Below the pieces are notes generated by a model. The model was not told the DNA's origin. It did no database searches and was given only the letters and a program-made list of their open reading frames with translations. Below are positions 1 to 8,509 of a stretch of 64,000 bases of DNA, piece after piece. Location of the stretch: assembly GCF_008923205.2 (NCBI RefSeq), contig NZ_WBMS02000019.1:62001-126000 (forward strand), written 5' to 3'. Positions within the stretch are counted from its first letter, which is position 1. The number at the start of each line of letters is the position of its first letter. Source of the DNA: Actinomadura physcomitrii (lineage in GTDB: Bacteria > Actinomycetota > Actinomycetes > Streptosporangiales > Streptosporangiaceae). A program made the position numbers and the translations under genes.

Positions 1-98
1 GTGAAGGGCTTCTCGGTGCCCGCTTCGCGGAGCACGCGGAACTCCTCGGGGCTGAGCTGGGCCCGCCACTCTTCCTCGCTCTTGCGGATCTTCTCCAT
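1..98 (-). CDS. msrB: Peptide-methionine (R)-S-oxide reductase MsrB, N-terminal part
   Basis: Only the first 32 codons lie in the window; the gene runs off the left edge. The readable start is MEKIRKSEEEWRAQLSPEEF followed by RVLREAGTEKPF, which is the conserved opening of MsrB proteins (the K-x-E-x-E-W and L-x-x-x-x-Y/F-x-V-x-R-x-x-G-T-E-x-P-F pattern). MsrB reduces the R epimer of methionine sulfoxide in proteins in the cytoplasm. The zinc-binding and catalytic cysteines are beyond the edge and cannot be checked. The start is the ATG ending at 98; the next gene is divergent and about 65 bases away. Confidence 0.85.
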   Translation of the reverse strand, partial: MEKIRKSEEEWRAQLSPEEFRVLREAGTEKPF

Positions 99-162
99 AC
101 TCCGACGGTACCCGGCCGAGGCGCGCCCTGAGACTGTCGTGACCGTGGGTTAACGTGCCGTT

Positions 163-1248
163 ATGGCCTCGCCCTTCATCGAGATCCCGGTAGGGGATCG
201 GCTCGTCAAGGTGACCAATCCCGACAAGGTCTACTTCCCCGAGCACGGGTACACCAAGCGGCAGCTCGTGGAGTACTACATCGCCGTGGGGGAGGGCATC
301 CTGCGGGCCACCCGCGACCGGCCCACCACCCTGGAGCGGTGGCCGGCCGGCGTCTTCGAGGGCGCCAAGATGGCCACGCGCGAGGACTACGCGCGCGGCC
401 AGGCGGGTTTCGGCGCCGGCAAGTCCGACGCGTTCTACCAGAAGCGCATCCCCAAGGGCGCGCCCGACTGGGTCGAGACGTCGCGGATCGCGTTCCCCAG
501 CGGCCGGTTCGCCGACGAGGTCCGCCCGACCGAGGTCGCGGTGATCGCCTGGGCCGCGAACCTCGGCACGCTGACGTTCCACCCGTGGCCCGTCCGGGAC
601 GGCGACGTCGACCATCCCGACGAGCTGCGCATCGACCTCGACCCGCAGCCGGGGACCGACTTCTCCGACGCCGTCCGGGTCGCGCTCGGCCCGGCCCGCG
701 ACCTGCTGTCGGAGCTCGGCATGACGGGGTTCGTGAAGACCTCCGGCAAGGGCGGCGTGCACATCTACGTGCGGATCGAGCCGCGCTGGACGTTCACCGA
801 GGTGCGCCGGGCGGCGCTGGCGTTCGGCCGCGAGGTGGAGCGCCGCGTCCCCAAGGAGGTCACCACGCGGTGGTGGAAGGAGGAGCGGGGCGAGCAGATC
901 TTCATCGACTTCAATCAGAACGCCCGCGACCGGACGATCGCGTCGGCCTACAGCGTCCGGCCGGCCCCGCACGCGCCCGTCTCGGCGCCGGTGACCTGGG
1001 ACGAGCTGGCCGACGCCGATCCGCGCGACTTCACGATCGCGACCATGCCCCAGCGGTTCGCCGAGGTCGGCGACCTGCACGCGGCGATCGACGACGAGGT
1101 GTTCACCCTGGACGGGCTGCTGGAGCTGGCCGACCGCGACGAGCGCGACCACGGCCTCGGTGACATGCCGTATCCGCCCAACTACCCGAAGATGCCGGGC
1201 GAGCCCAAGCGGGTGCAGCCCAGCAAGGACACCGGCAAGCCGTCCTGA
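163..1248 (+). CDS. LigD-type DNA polymerase/primase domain protein (NHEJ)
   Basis: A stand-alone polymerase domain of the LigD family (361 residues) of the archaeo-eukaryotic primase fold, which in bacterial end joining fills gaps with ribonucleotides or deoxynucleotides. Family landmarks are visible: the metal-binding DLD at residues 158-160 with Pro following, SGKGGVH at 194-200, and the third acidic residue in FIDFNQN near 249. There is no ligase or nuclease module, as is usual for actinobacteria that encode these activities on separate proteins. No ku gene is next to it. An ATP-dependent ligase of the LigC type lies about 12 kb downstream, a plausible functional partner. Confidence 0.9.
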   Translation: MASPFIEIPVGDRLVKVTNPDKVYFPEHGYTKRQLVEYYIAVGEGILRATRDRPTTLERWPAGVFEGAKMATREDYARGQAGFGAGKSDAFYQKRIPKGAPDWVETSRIAFPSGRFADEVRPTEVAVIAWAANLGTLTFHPWPVRDGDVDHPDELRIDLDPQPGTDFSDAVRVALGPARDLLSELGMTGFVKTSGKGGVHIYVRIEPRWTFTEVRRAALAFGREVERRVPKEVTTRWWKEERGEQIFIDFNQNARDRTIASAYSVRPAPHAPVSAPVTWDELADADPRDFTIATMPQRFAEVGDLHAAIDDEVFTLDGLLELADRDERDHGLGDMPYPPNYPKMPGEPKRVQPSKDTGKPS

Positions 1249-1320
1249 CCCGGGGAATTTCCGGCGCCGCCGGTGACTTTCTTGATCGACATCGTTGCGA
1301 CGACCCGGAAGGCGGCCCCC

Positions 1321-2103
1321 ATGCCCGAGCACACCCCGGCGGGATCCGTGTTGACCGTCCGCTACCTCGGCGGGCCGACGGCGCTGCTGGAGATCGGCGG
1401 TGTGCGGCTGCTGGCCGACCCGACGTTCGACGCGCCCGGCGAGCACCCGGTCGGCGACCGGGCGCTGACCAAGACGATGGGCGCGGTCGCCGCGCCGGAC
1501 GAGATCGGCCCGGTCGACGCGGTGCTGCTCTCGCACGACCAGCACCCCGACAACCTCGACGACGGCGGCCGCGCCTACGTGGAGCGGGCGCCGCTGACCC
1601 TGTCCACGGAGGCGGCGGCCGGGCGGCTCGGCGGGACCGTCCGGGCGCTGCCGAACTGGGAGCACGTCGAACTGCCCCGTCCCGGCGGGGGCGCGCTGCG
1701 GATCACCGGCGTGCCGGCGCAGCACGGCCCGGACGGCACCGAGCACCTGACCGGGCCCGTCACGGGGTTCGTGCTGACCGGCGACGGGCTGCCCGCCACC
1801 TACGTGAGCGGCGACAACGCCTCGCTGGACGTGGTGCGGGAGATCGCCGGCCGGCTCGGGCCGTTCGACGTGGCGCTGCTGTTCGCCGGGGCCGCCCGGA
1901 CGCCGCTGCTGGACGGCGACCTGACGCTCGGCAGCGCCGCGGCGGCCGAGGCCGCCGGGATCCTCGGCGCGCGGGACGTCGTGCCGCTGCACTTCGAGGG
2001 CTGGGCGCACTTCTCGCAGGGCCGCGACACCCTGGCGGAGCCGTTCGCCGCGTTCTCCGGCGGGTTCCATCTCCTCGAGCCGGGCCAGACGGTCACGCTG
2101 TAG
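1321..2103 (+). CDS. MBL-fold metallo-hydrolase (UlaG-like)
   Basis: Metallo-beta-lactamase fold protein of about 260 residues. The metal-binding segment reads SHDQHPDN, a variant of H-x-H-x-D-H in which the last position is Asn, and a later PLHFEGWAHF supplies another His; a GDNAS segment sits in the middle. This matches the broad UlaG-like group acting on diverse esters or lactones; the substrate is unknown. The ATG at 1321 is preferred over an in-frame GTG at 1273 because GGAAGG lies about nine bases upstream. It is 72 bases after the polymerase gene on the same strand and could be co-transcribed, but no functional link is evident. Confidence 0.75.
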   Translation: MPEHTPAGSVLTVRYLGGPTALLEIGGVRLLADPTFDAPGEHPVGDRALTKTMGAVAAPDEIGPVDAVLLSHDQHPDNLDDGGRAYVERAPLTLSTEAAAGRLGGTVRALPNWEHVELPRPGGGALRITGVPAQHGPDGTEHLTGPVTGFVLTGDGLPATYVSGDNASLDVVREIAGRLGPFDVALLFAGAARTPLLDGDLTLGSAAAAEAAGILGARDVVPLHFEGWAHFSQGRDTLAEPFAAFSGGFHLLEPGQTVTL

Positions 2104-2146
2104 CGGGCTATCTGGACATAGTCCGAGGTAAGGGTAGATTTCCGCC

Positions 2147-4072
2147 ATGCAGCGTGTGGCGGCGGTCGTCCCGCGGGTGGCGCAGGCCGTCATCGCGATC
2201 GTGACGATCGGGTTCTTCTTCGGCGGGTTCGTCGGGATCATGACGTCGGACTCGGCGCCCTCCCGGCGCGCCGTCCCGCTGGTCCTGCTCGCCGCGCTGC
2301 TCGCGCTGCACCTTCGCAACTGCGTGCGGCGGCTGGACGGCGGGCGGCCCGCCGGGTGGCCGTGGACCCTCGCCGCGCAGGCCGTCCTGACGTTCGTCCC
2401 GATGATCTGGTACTCGTCGACCTGGTACGGCAACGTCGGGTTCCTGTGCGGCGCGGTGCTGCTGCTCGTGCGCCCCGGACGGCTCGCCTGGGCCGGGTTC
2501 GGCGCGGTGCTCGCCGCGGACCTGCCGCTGTCGCTGGCCGAACGCCCCACGGTCGCCGAGGCCCTGTACTTCCTCATCGGGCAGGCCGCGTTCGTCGGCG
2601 TCGCCGTCTACGGCATGGCGCGGCTGGCCGACCTGGTCGCCGCGCTGGAGGACACCCTCCAGGTGCTGCCCGCCGCGCGGGTCGCGCAGGAGCGGCTGGC
2701 GTTCACCCGGCGGCTGCAGGAGAACATCGGCGTCGCGCTGGCCGGCGCGATCGAGCGCGGCGAGCACGCCCTCACGCTGATCGGGGCGCGTCCGGCCGAG
2801 GCGCGCGACCTGCTGGACGACGGGGTGCGCGGGGCGCGGACCGCGCTCGCCACGACCCGCCGCGTCGCCCACGAGTACCTCGCCCGGCTGGACGAACCGG
2901 CCGAGCCGGCGCGGGCGCGGACCGTCGCCGGGGACCTCACCACCCGCCGGGTCGCGGTGCTGGGCGCCGCGGCGCTCGCGCTGATGATCGTCCCGTATCC
3001 GCTGCGGTTCCTGGCGCGCGGCGACCGCGCCGCGTGGCAGGCGGCGCTGTTCGTGCTGCTCCTCGCCGCGTACGCCGTGCTGTACGTGTACGGGTGCCTG
3101 CGGGCGTACGGGCGCCCGCTCGGCGCGGTGCGGCGGTACGGGATCCTCGCCGGGCTGGCCGTCCTGACGTTCGCGCCGATGCCGTTCTACGGGCCGACGA
3201 CCTGGGCCGTCCTGCCGTTCCTGCCGGGCGCGGCGGCGGTGCTGCTCGGGCCGCGGCTGCGGTGGCCGGCCGCCGCCGTGCTGGTCTGCCAGGACGTCCC
3301 GTTCGGCATCTGGGGCACCGCGCACTGGGGCACCGTCTACTTCGTCGTCTGGACGGCCGAACGCGCGGCCCTGGTGTACGGCATCGCGCGGATGGCCGGG
3401 TTCATCCGGGCGCTGCGGGACGCGCGGGAGGAGATGGCCGCCGCCGCGGTCGCGCAGGAGCGGCTGCGGTTCTCCCGGGACCTGCACGACCTGCTCGGAT
3501 ACAGCCTGTCCACGGTCGTGGTGAAGAACGAGGTGGCCGCCCGGCTGGCGGCGTCCCGGCCGGACGAGGCGCGCCGGCAGCTCGTCGAGGCGGTCGGCAT
3601 GTCCCGCCAGGCGCTCGCCGACATGACCGGCGTGACCAGCGGCTACCGGGACATGTCCGTCGCGGCGGAGGCCGGGGCGGCGCGCACCACGCTCGCCGCG
3701 GTGGGCATCGAGGTCGCGCACGCGGTGGACGTCCCGGACCTGCCGGCGGACCTGGACACCGTCCTCGCCACCGTGCTGCGCGAGGGGGTCACGAACATCC
3801 TGCGGCACAGCCGCGCCACCCGCTGCACGATCGAGGCGGCCGTCGTCGACGGCGTCGCCCGGCTGCGGCTCACCAACGACGGGGTCGGCGGGCCGCCCGC
3901 CGCACCGGCGGCGGAGCGCGCGGAGCCGGGCGGGATCGGGCTGCCCAGCCTGGCCGAGCGGGTGGCGGCCCGGGGCGGCGTGCTGACGGCGGAGCGGACC
4001 GGCGGCGGCTTCGCCCTGACCGTGGAGGCGCCGGTCCACCTGGAGCACCCCGCCGAGACCGCGACGCGCTGA
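2147..4072 (+). CDS. NarL/DesK-type membrane sensor histidine kinase with duplicated architecture
   Basis: A 641-residue integral-membrane histidine kinase. Two copies of one layout follow each other. Residues 10-160 hold several membrane helices and then a HisKA_3-like helix around 178-245. Residues 268-415 again hold membrane helices, then a true HisKA_3 domain (FSRDLHDLLG, phospho-acceptor His447) and a HATPase domain with the N-box near Asn550 and GIGL at 596-599. In the first copy the matching motif is FTRRLQENIG, so the His is replaced by Gln191. No response regulator gene is adjacent, so it looks like an orphan kinase. The stimulus cannot be deduced. Confidence 0.85.
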   Translation: MQRVAAVVPRVAQAVIAIVTIGFFFGGFVGIMTSDSAPSRRAVPLVLLAALLALHLRNCVRRLDGGRPAGWPWTLAAQAVLTFVPMIWYSSTWYGNVGFLCGAVLLLVRPGRLAWAGFGAVLAADLPLSLAERPTVAEALYFLIGQAAFVGVAVYGMARLADLVAALEDTLQVLPAARVAQERLAFTRRLQENIGVALAGAIERGEHALTLIGARPAEARDLLDDGVRGARTALATTRRVAHEYLARLDEPAEPARARTVAGDLTTRRVAVLGAAALALMIVPYPLRFLARGDRAAWQAALFVLLLAAYAVLYVYGCLRAYGRPLGAVRRYGILAGLAVLTFAPMPFYGPTTWAVLPFLPGAAAVLLGPRLRWPAAAVLVCQDVPFGIWGTAHWGTVYFVVWTAERAALVYGIARMAGFIRALRDAREEMAAAAVAQERLRFSRDLHDLLGYSLSTVVVKNEVAARLAASRPDEARRQLVEAVGMSRQALADMTGVTSGYRDMSVAAEAGAARTTLAAVGIEVAHAVDVPDLPADLDTVLATVLREGVTNILRHSRATRCTIEAAVVDGVARLRLTNDGVGGPPAAPAAERAEPGGIGLPSLAERVAARGGVLTAERTGGGFALTVEAPVHLEHPAETATR

Positions 4073-4150
4073 CGCCTCGGGCGGGCGGACGCGGTGAGGC
4101 CGCCGTCCCCGGTGAGCGGGGGCGGCGGCCTCGGTGGTTCCGGCGCGGCG

Positions 4151-6166
4151 TCAGTACAGCGTGCGCTCCTGCCGCGGCAGGGTCACGTGCGACGGCCCGG
4201 TCCAGGCGGCCTTCGGCTCGGGGACGTCGAGCGCGCCCGTCCCGTCCTGCCCGGCGACGACCGGGAACCGGATCGAGCCGGCCGACAGGTCCACCGTGAC
4301 CGTGGCGCCGGTCGGCGTCTCGGTGGTGTTGTCGGCGTCGGTCCCGGCGAGGACCAGCGCGAGGCGGTGGCCCTTCTTGAGCAGGTACTCCTGGCTGAGC
4401 GTCTGCCAGCGGACGCTGTAGTACCTCCCGGGCGTGACCGGCTTCGGGTCGCTGAGCGACGCGGCGTTCTGCACGTCGAGCCAGCCGCGGCCGACCACGT
4501 TCACGTCCGAGGTGATCGTGGAGACCTTCGTCCGCTTGTAGCAGGCGTCGTCGGCCGGGGTGCTCTCACCGTGGCAGTCCTCGGTGCCCAGCGTCGTGAT
4601 GCCGGAGCCGTCGCCGAGGTAGTCGACGCGGGTGTCGGTGCCGTAGTCGACCAGCAGCGCGGTCACGTTGGCGGTCGGCTTGTCCAGCTTCACCGACAGC
4701 CGCACGTCCGGGGTCCCGGACAGCCGGCCCGCCTGCCGCAGCGGTCCCGACACGAACGCGAGCCGGAACGGCTTCGCGGCGGTCGGGTCCGACACCATGT
4801 CGCCCTCGGTGTAGCCGGCGTTGCGCGGGCCGGCGGCGTCGGTGAACGAGGCGGTCGCGCCCTCCGGCGCGCGCTGGTCGCCGAGCGAGCCGTCCGCGCG
4901 GGGACGCAGGATCGTGGTCCGCGCGTCCTTCGCGGGCCAGTCCGGCTGCGTGATCCACTGGTCCGGGCCGACCTCGATGTCCGCGCGCGGCTGCTTCAGC
5001 ACGTCGTTGGGGACCTTCATCAGCTCGTGGTCGAACCACTTGTGCAGCGTGTTCACCCAGTCGTCGCGGCGGATGTCGAACGGGTCGACATGGCCGCGCT
5101 GGTGCAGCCACACCTTCCGGGTGATGCCGCGCTGCGCGAGCGCCTGCCACCACTGCGCGAACTGGTTGTCCTTGACGTTCAGGTCGTTGACGCCGTGGAC
5201 CGCGAAGATGCTCGCGTGCACCGCGCCGACGTGCGTGACGGACCCGCGCAGGTAGTTCGCCGTCTTCCAGTACGCGTTGTAGTTCCCCGTCGCGTCGTCC
5301 TCGCCCTCGTCGAGGCCGGCGTTGACGGCGGCGCACTTGGCGGGCGGGTCGGTGTCGACGGTGTCGGCGAGGCCCGGCTGCTCGTCCGTCCAGTACTTCA
5401 CGCCGTTCATGCGGCTGTAGTCGTACCAGCTGCTGATCGCGGAGATCGGGACGATCGTGTCGAGGCCCTGCACGCCGGTCGCGGCGACGCCGTTGGCGAG
5501 CGTCCCGTCGTACGACTTGCCGATCATGCCCGTATGACCCGTCGTCCAGGTCGCCTCGACCGGCGTGCCGTCCGCCCTGAACGCCTTCGCGCGGCCGTTC
5601 AGCCAGTCGATGACGGCCTTGCCGCCGAGCACGTCGGTCGGGCCGCCGCTGACCGGGCAGCCGTCGGAGCGGGTCGTGCCGTCCATGTCCACCGCGAGGA
5701 ACGCGTAGCCGCGCGGGACGAAGTAGTTGTCGTAGAACAGCGGGAACTTCACCGGGTTCCCGCCGGCGTCGTAGGTCTTGCGCTCGCTCTCGTTGCCGCG
5801 CCCGAGGTTGTCGTAGTACGGGCTCTCGTCCATGATGACCGGCACCTTGAGGCCCTGCTCGGTCTCCTTGGGCCGGATGATGTCGACGTTGATGCGGTCC
5901 GGCTTGCCGTCCCGGTCGCCGTCGACGCTCGACTGGACGTACACGTGCTCGCGGATCGCGTCCTTGTAGGAGAAGACCGGCTGGGTCACGCCGTCCTTCA
6001 CCACGATCTTGGGGACGGTCCGGGCCATGGCCGTCGCGCCGCCGCCCGCGATCGCGACCGCCGCTCCGGTGAGCACGACAAGCGTCGCTGTCCGCCGGGC
6101 CCGTCTCCGGGCGCGCCGGCCCCCCCCCCCCCCCCGCTGGCGTCGGAATGATCCCGCCGGGGCCAC
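4151..6166 (-). CDS. Secreted Xaa-Pro dipeptidyl-peptidase (S15/CocE family)
   Basis: Alpha/beta hydrolase of the S15 peptidase family that releases X-Pro dipeptides; about 670 residues. The nucleophile motif GKSYDGT is present, followed by the typical C-terminal jelly-roll domain (RLSGTPDVRLSVKLD, GHRLALVLAG). The N-terminus is arginine-rich, then hydrophobic (LVVLTGAAVAIAGGG), so it is exported, perhaps by Tat. I chose the GTG at 6166 because AGGA lies seven bases upstream; longer in-frame starts lack a ribosome site. A 16-base C run (G on the coding strand) falls within the first 20 codons, so the true N-terminus depends on the exact run length. The next gene upstream, leuA, ends 93 bases away. 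Confidence 0.85.
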   Translation of the reverse strand: MAPAGSFRRQRGGGGGRRARRRARRTATLVVLTGAAVAIAGGGATAMARTVPKIVVKDGVTQPVFSYKDAIREHVYVQSSVDGDRDGKPDRINVDIIRPKETEQGLKVPVIMDESPYYDNLGRGNESERKTYDAGGNPVKFPLFYDNYFVPRGYAFLAVDMDGTTRSDGCPVSGGPTDVLGGKAVIDWLNGRAKAFRADGTPVEATWTTGHTGMIGKSYDGTLANGVAATGVQGLDTIVPISAISSWYDYSRMNGVKYWTDEQPGLADTVDTDPPAKCAAVNAGLDEGEDDATGNYNAYWKTANYLRGSVTHVGAVHASIFAVHGVNDLNVKDNQFAQWWQALAQRGITRKVWLHQRGHVDPFDIRRDDWVNTLHKWFDHELMKVPNDVLKQPRADIEVGPDQWITQPDWPAKDARTTILRPRADGSLGDQRAPEGATASFTDAAGPRNAGYTEGDMVSDPTAAKPFRLAFVSGPLRQAGRLSGTPDVRLSVKLDKPTANVTALLVDYGTDTRVDYLGDGSGITTLGTEDCHGESTPADDACYKRTKVSTITSDVNVVGRGWLDVQNAASLSDPKPVTPGRYYSVRWQTLSQEYLLKKGHRLALVLAGTDADNTTETPTGATVTVDLSAGSIRFPVVAGQDGTGALDVPEPKAAWTGPSHVTLPRQERTLY
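6120..6135. repeat. 16-base poly-C homopolymer inside the signal region of the S15 peptidase gene
   Basis: Sixteen consecutive C residues on the plus strand, read as G on the coding strand, encode the poly-Gly stretch just before the arginine-rich start of the signal peptide. A one-base change would shift the frame near codon 15. It could be a slippage-prone contingency tract or a base-calling artefact; both are common at such runs. Confidence 0.9.
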
Positions 6167-6259
6167 AGGGTCCTCGCCGTGCGGTGCCGGGTAAAGGGCA
6201 CCGCACGACGAACTCCGGCCGGATTTGGGCACGAATTGCCCTTGTGCCCGGGGGCGTCG

Positions 6260-8035
6260 CTAGCCGGCCTTCGCGCGGTTCACCGCGGCCAGCACCGCTT
6301 GCACGGACGCGGTGAGGACGGACGTGTCGCGCCCCGCGCCCCAGCACGTCACGCCGTCCACCCGGCACTCGGCATAGGCGACCGCGGGGGAGTCGTGGCC
6401 CGATTCGGTCGAGTGCTCGACGTACTGCAGCACGTCCACCTTCACGCCGGCGGCCGCGAGCGCGTCGGCGAGCGCCGCCAGCGGGCCGTTGCCCGAACCG
6501 GTGTACTCCTGCTCGCGGCCGTCCACCCGCAGCACGCCGGTGAAATCGTGCCGGCCGGGCCCGGTGTGGGACGTCCGCCACCCGGTGAGCGCGACCGGGC
6601 CCGCCCGGTCGACGTACTCGGCGCGAAACAGCTCCCACAGCTCGGCGGCGGTGATCTCCTCGCCGCTGCCGTCCGTCGCCTCCTGAACGACCCGCGAGAA
6701 CTCGATCTGCAGGCGGCGCGGCAGCTCCAGCCCGTACCCGGTGCGCAGCAGGTAGGCGATGCCGCCCTTGCCGGACTGGCTGTTCACCCGGATGACCGCC
6801 TCGTAGCCGCGTCCCACGTCGGCCGGGTCGATCGGCAGGTACGGCACCTCCCACGGCGCCTCCTCCGCCGGGACGCCCAGCTCGGCGGCCCGCGCGGCGT
6901 GGTGCGCCATCCCCTTGGAGATCGCGTCCTGGTGGGTGCCGGAGAACGCGGTGTACACCAGGTCGCCGCCGTACGGGTGCCGCTCGTGGACGGGCAGCCG
7001 GTTGCAGTGCTCGACCGTGCGGCGGATCTCGTCGATGTCGGCGAAGTCGACCCGCGGGTCCACGCCCTGCGCGTGCAGGTTCAGCGCGAGCGTGACCAGG
7101 TCGACGTTCCCGGTCCGCTCGCCGTTGCCGAACAGGCAGCCCTCGACCCGCTGCGCGCCCGCGAGCACCGCCAGCTCCGCGCACGCCACGCCCGTCCCGC
7201 GGTCGTTGTGCGGATGCACCGACAGGATCACCGCGTCCCGCCGGGCGACGTTGCGGTGCATGAACTCGATCTGGTCGGCGTACACGTTCGGCGTGGCGAT
7301 CTCGACCGTCGCCGGGAGGTTCAGGATCACCGGCCGGTCGGCGCAGGCGTCCCACAGCCCGGTGACCGCGTCGCACACCTCCAGCGCGTACTCCGGCTCG
7401 GTGAAGTTGAACGTCTCGGGCGAGAACTCGAACCGCACGCCCGGCCGGTCCCCGGCGAGCCGCGCGACGTCCGCCGCGCCGTCCAGGATCAGCGCGCGGA
7501 CCCCGTCCCGGTCCTGCCGCAGCACCACCTCGCGCCACGCGGGCCCGGTCGCGGTGTACAGGTGGACGACCGCGCGCGGCATGCCCTCGATGGACGCGAA
7601 CGTCCGCTCGATCAGGTCGCGGCGCGCGGGCGTGAACACCACGGGCGTGACGTCGTCCGGGATCCCGGACGCCGCCAGGTGCCGGACGAAGTCGAAGTCG
7701 GTCCGGCTCGCCGCCGGGTAGCCGACCTCGATCTCCTTGAACCCCATGGTCACGAAGAGGTCGAACATGCGGCGCTTGCGGGCCGGGTCCATCGGCTCGG
7801 CCAGCGCCTGGTTGCCGTCGCGCAGGTCGACCGGCACCCACAGCGGCGCCTGCTCGATGCGCCGCGACGGCCAGGTCCGCTCGACCTCGGGCACGGGCGA
7901 CGGGACCCGGTCGTGCACGGACCGGTACCGGTGGAACGGCATGGCGCTGCCGCGCTGCGGGTTCCAGAAGGGCGCGCCGTCGGCCACGGGGCCGGACGGG
8001 GTGCGCAATGTGGGAAAGGTAGTGGGCTCGATCAT
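6260..8035 (-). CDS. leuA: 2-isopropylmalate synthase
   Basis: Catalyses condensation of acetyl-CoA with 2-oxoisovalerate, the first committed step of leucine synthesis. At 591 residues it is the long actinobacterial type. The start PFHRYRSVHDRV and the catalytic-domain entry VDLRDGNQAL with the metal-binding Asp are typical, HPHNDRGT supplies the later metal ligands, and the C-terminal portion has the LeuA dimer (allosteric leucine-binding) domain. The ATG at 8035 has a GAGGA element about nine bases upstream. It stands alone apart from a leucine-codon leader ORF and a strong inverted repeat just upstream, indicating attenuation control. Confidence 0.97.
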   Translation of the reverse strand: MIEPTTFPTLRTPSGPVADGAPFWNPQRGSAMPFHRYRSVHDRVPSPVPEVERTWPSRRIEQAPLWVPVDLRDGNQALAEPMDPARKRRMFDLFVTMGFKEIEVGYPAASRTDFDFVRHLAASGIPDDVTPVVFTPARRDLIERTFASIEGMPRAVVHLYTATGPAWREVVLRQDRDGVRALILDGAADVARLAGDRPGVRFEFSPETFNFTEPEYALEVCDAVTGLWDACADRPVILNLPATVEIATPNVYADQIEFMHRNVARRDAVILSVHPHNDRGTGVACAELAVLAGAQRVEGCLFGNGERTGNVDLVTLALNLHAQGVDPRVDFADIDEIRRTVEHCNRLPVHERHPYGGDLVYTAFSGTHQDAISKGMAHHAARAAELGVPAEEAPWEVPYLPIDPADVGRGYEAVIRVNSQSGKGGIAYLLRTGYGLELPRRLQIEFSRVVQEATDGSGEEITAAELWELFRAEYVDRAGPVALTGWRTSHTGPGRHDFTGVLRVDGREQEYTGSGNGPLAALADALAAAGVKVDVLQYVEHSTESGHDSPAVAYAECRVDGVTCWGAGRDTSVLTASVQAVLAAVNRAKAG

Positions 8036-8080
8036 GGCGGTGGTCCTCGCTGGTAGCCGGACGACCGGCAGCGCCGGACC

Positions 8081-8118
8081 CCGCGGCGGGGTGCCGGTCG
8101 AATCAGGCCCCGCCGCGG
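8081..8118 (-). promoter_or_regulatory. Candidate leuA attenuator hairpin
   Basis: Perfect 11-base arms (8108-8118 and 8081-8091, CCGCGGCGGGG pairing with CCCCGCCGCGG) flank a 16-base loop. The first arm overlaps the last codons of the leucine leader ORF and the loop contains its stop codon, the arrangement expected where leader translation decides whether the hairpin forms. A second small hairpin follows at 8065-8077. No U-run follows either, so intrinsic termination in the classical sense is uncertain. Confidence 0.65.
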
Positions 8119-8147
8119 CGACCGAGAAGAAGACCCTGCCACGACAT
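8103..8147 (-). CDS. leuL: leuA leader peptide
   Basis: A 14-residue ORF, MSWQGLLLGRRGGA, with three consecutive leucine codons, ending 67 bases before leuA. A TACGAT hexamer lies about nine bases upstream of its ATG, so the transcript may be leaderless or nearly so, as in other actinobacterial amino-acid leaders. Stalling at the Leu codons when charged tRNA-Leu is scarce would alter folding of the following inverted repeat. The layout is what is known for leuA in streptomycetes; the mechanism here is inferred. Confidence 0.75.
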   Translation of the reverse strand: MSWQGLLLGRRGGA

Positions 8148-8191
8148 CAGCTCAAGATCGTAGACCATCGCGCCGAGCGCCGGCGCCCGGG

Positions 8192-8434
8192 CTACTCGCC
8201 AGGTGACGGGGTGACGAAGGTGCCACGGCCGCGCACAGCCCGCAGGAGCCCTTCGGCACGCAGGGTGGAGATGGCGCGACGGACGGTCGGGCGGGACACG
8301 TCGAACTCGTCGCAGAGTGCTTCCTCGCTCGGAATGCGCCGATTAGCGGGGTATGTGCCGTCCTCGATGCGGGCGCGCAGGACCCCGGCGATCTGCTGCC
8401 AGAGCGGATCCGGGCCGTCGAGGTCAACCGTCAT
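8192..8434 (-). CDS. Minimal GntR-family transcriptional regulator
   Basis: An 80-residue protein that is essentially just the GntR winged-helix DNA-binding domain: PLWQQIAGVLRARIEDGTYP, IPSEEALCDEFDVSRPTVRR and GLLRAVRGRGTFV. No C-terminal effector domain is attached, so either it senses through a partner or acts as a plain repressor. The start is the ATG at 8434, immediately before DLDGPDP; longer in-frame reading upstream is not family-like. It is divergent from a small-gene pair at 8510, with 75 bases of AT-richer DNA between them that probably hold its operator. Confidence 0.8.
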   Translation of the reverse strand: MTVDLDGPDPLWQQIAGVLRARIEDGTYPANRRIPSEEALCDEFDVSRPTVRRAISTLRAEGLLRAVRGRGTFVTPSPGE

Positions 8435-8472
8435 GATCCACGCAGTAGGTGACCTGCGACAATGGCTAACTA

Positions 8473-8502
8473 CTGACAACAACTTACAACTTGTCTTAGG
8501 GT
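8473..8502 (+). promoter_or_regulatory. Candidate promoter for the small-gene pair
   Basis: CTGACA at 8473-8478 and TAGGGT at 8497-8502 are 18 bases apart, resembling the housekeeping -35/-10 pair. The ATG of the next gene follows seven bases after the -10, so its mRNA would be leaderless; there is no ribosome site to contradict that. The segment CTTGTCTTAG within it resembles half-sites bound by GntR-type repressors. Confidence 0.45.
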
Positions 8503-8509
8503 TCGTGGC

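Noticed and set aside
2108..6151. Very long open frames antiparallel to the sensor kinase and S15 peptidase
   Set aside because: They are GC-skew shadows, rich in Arg, Pro and Gly, with no family-like motifs; the opposite frames encode recognisable proteins.
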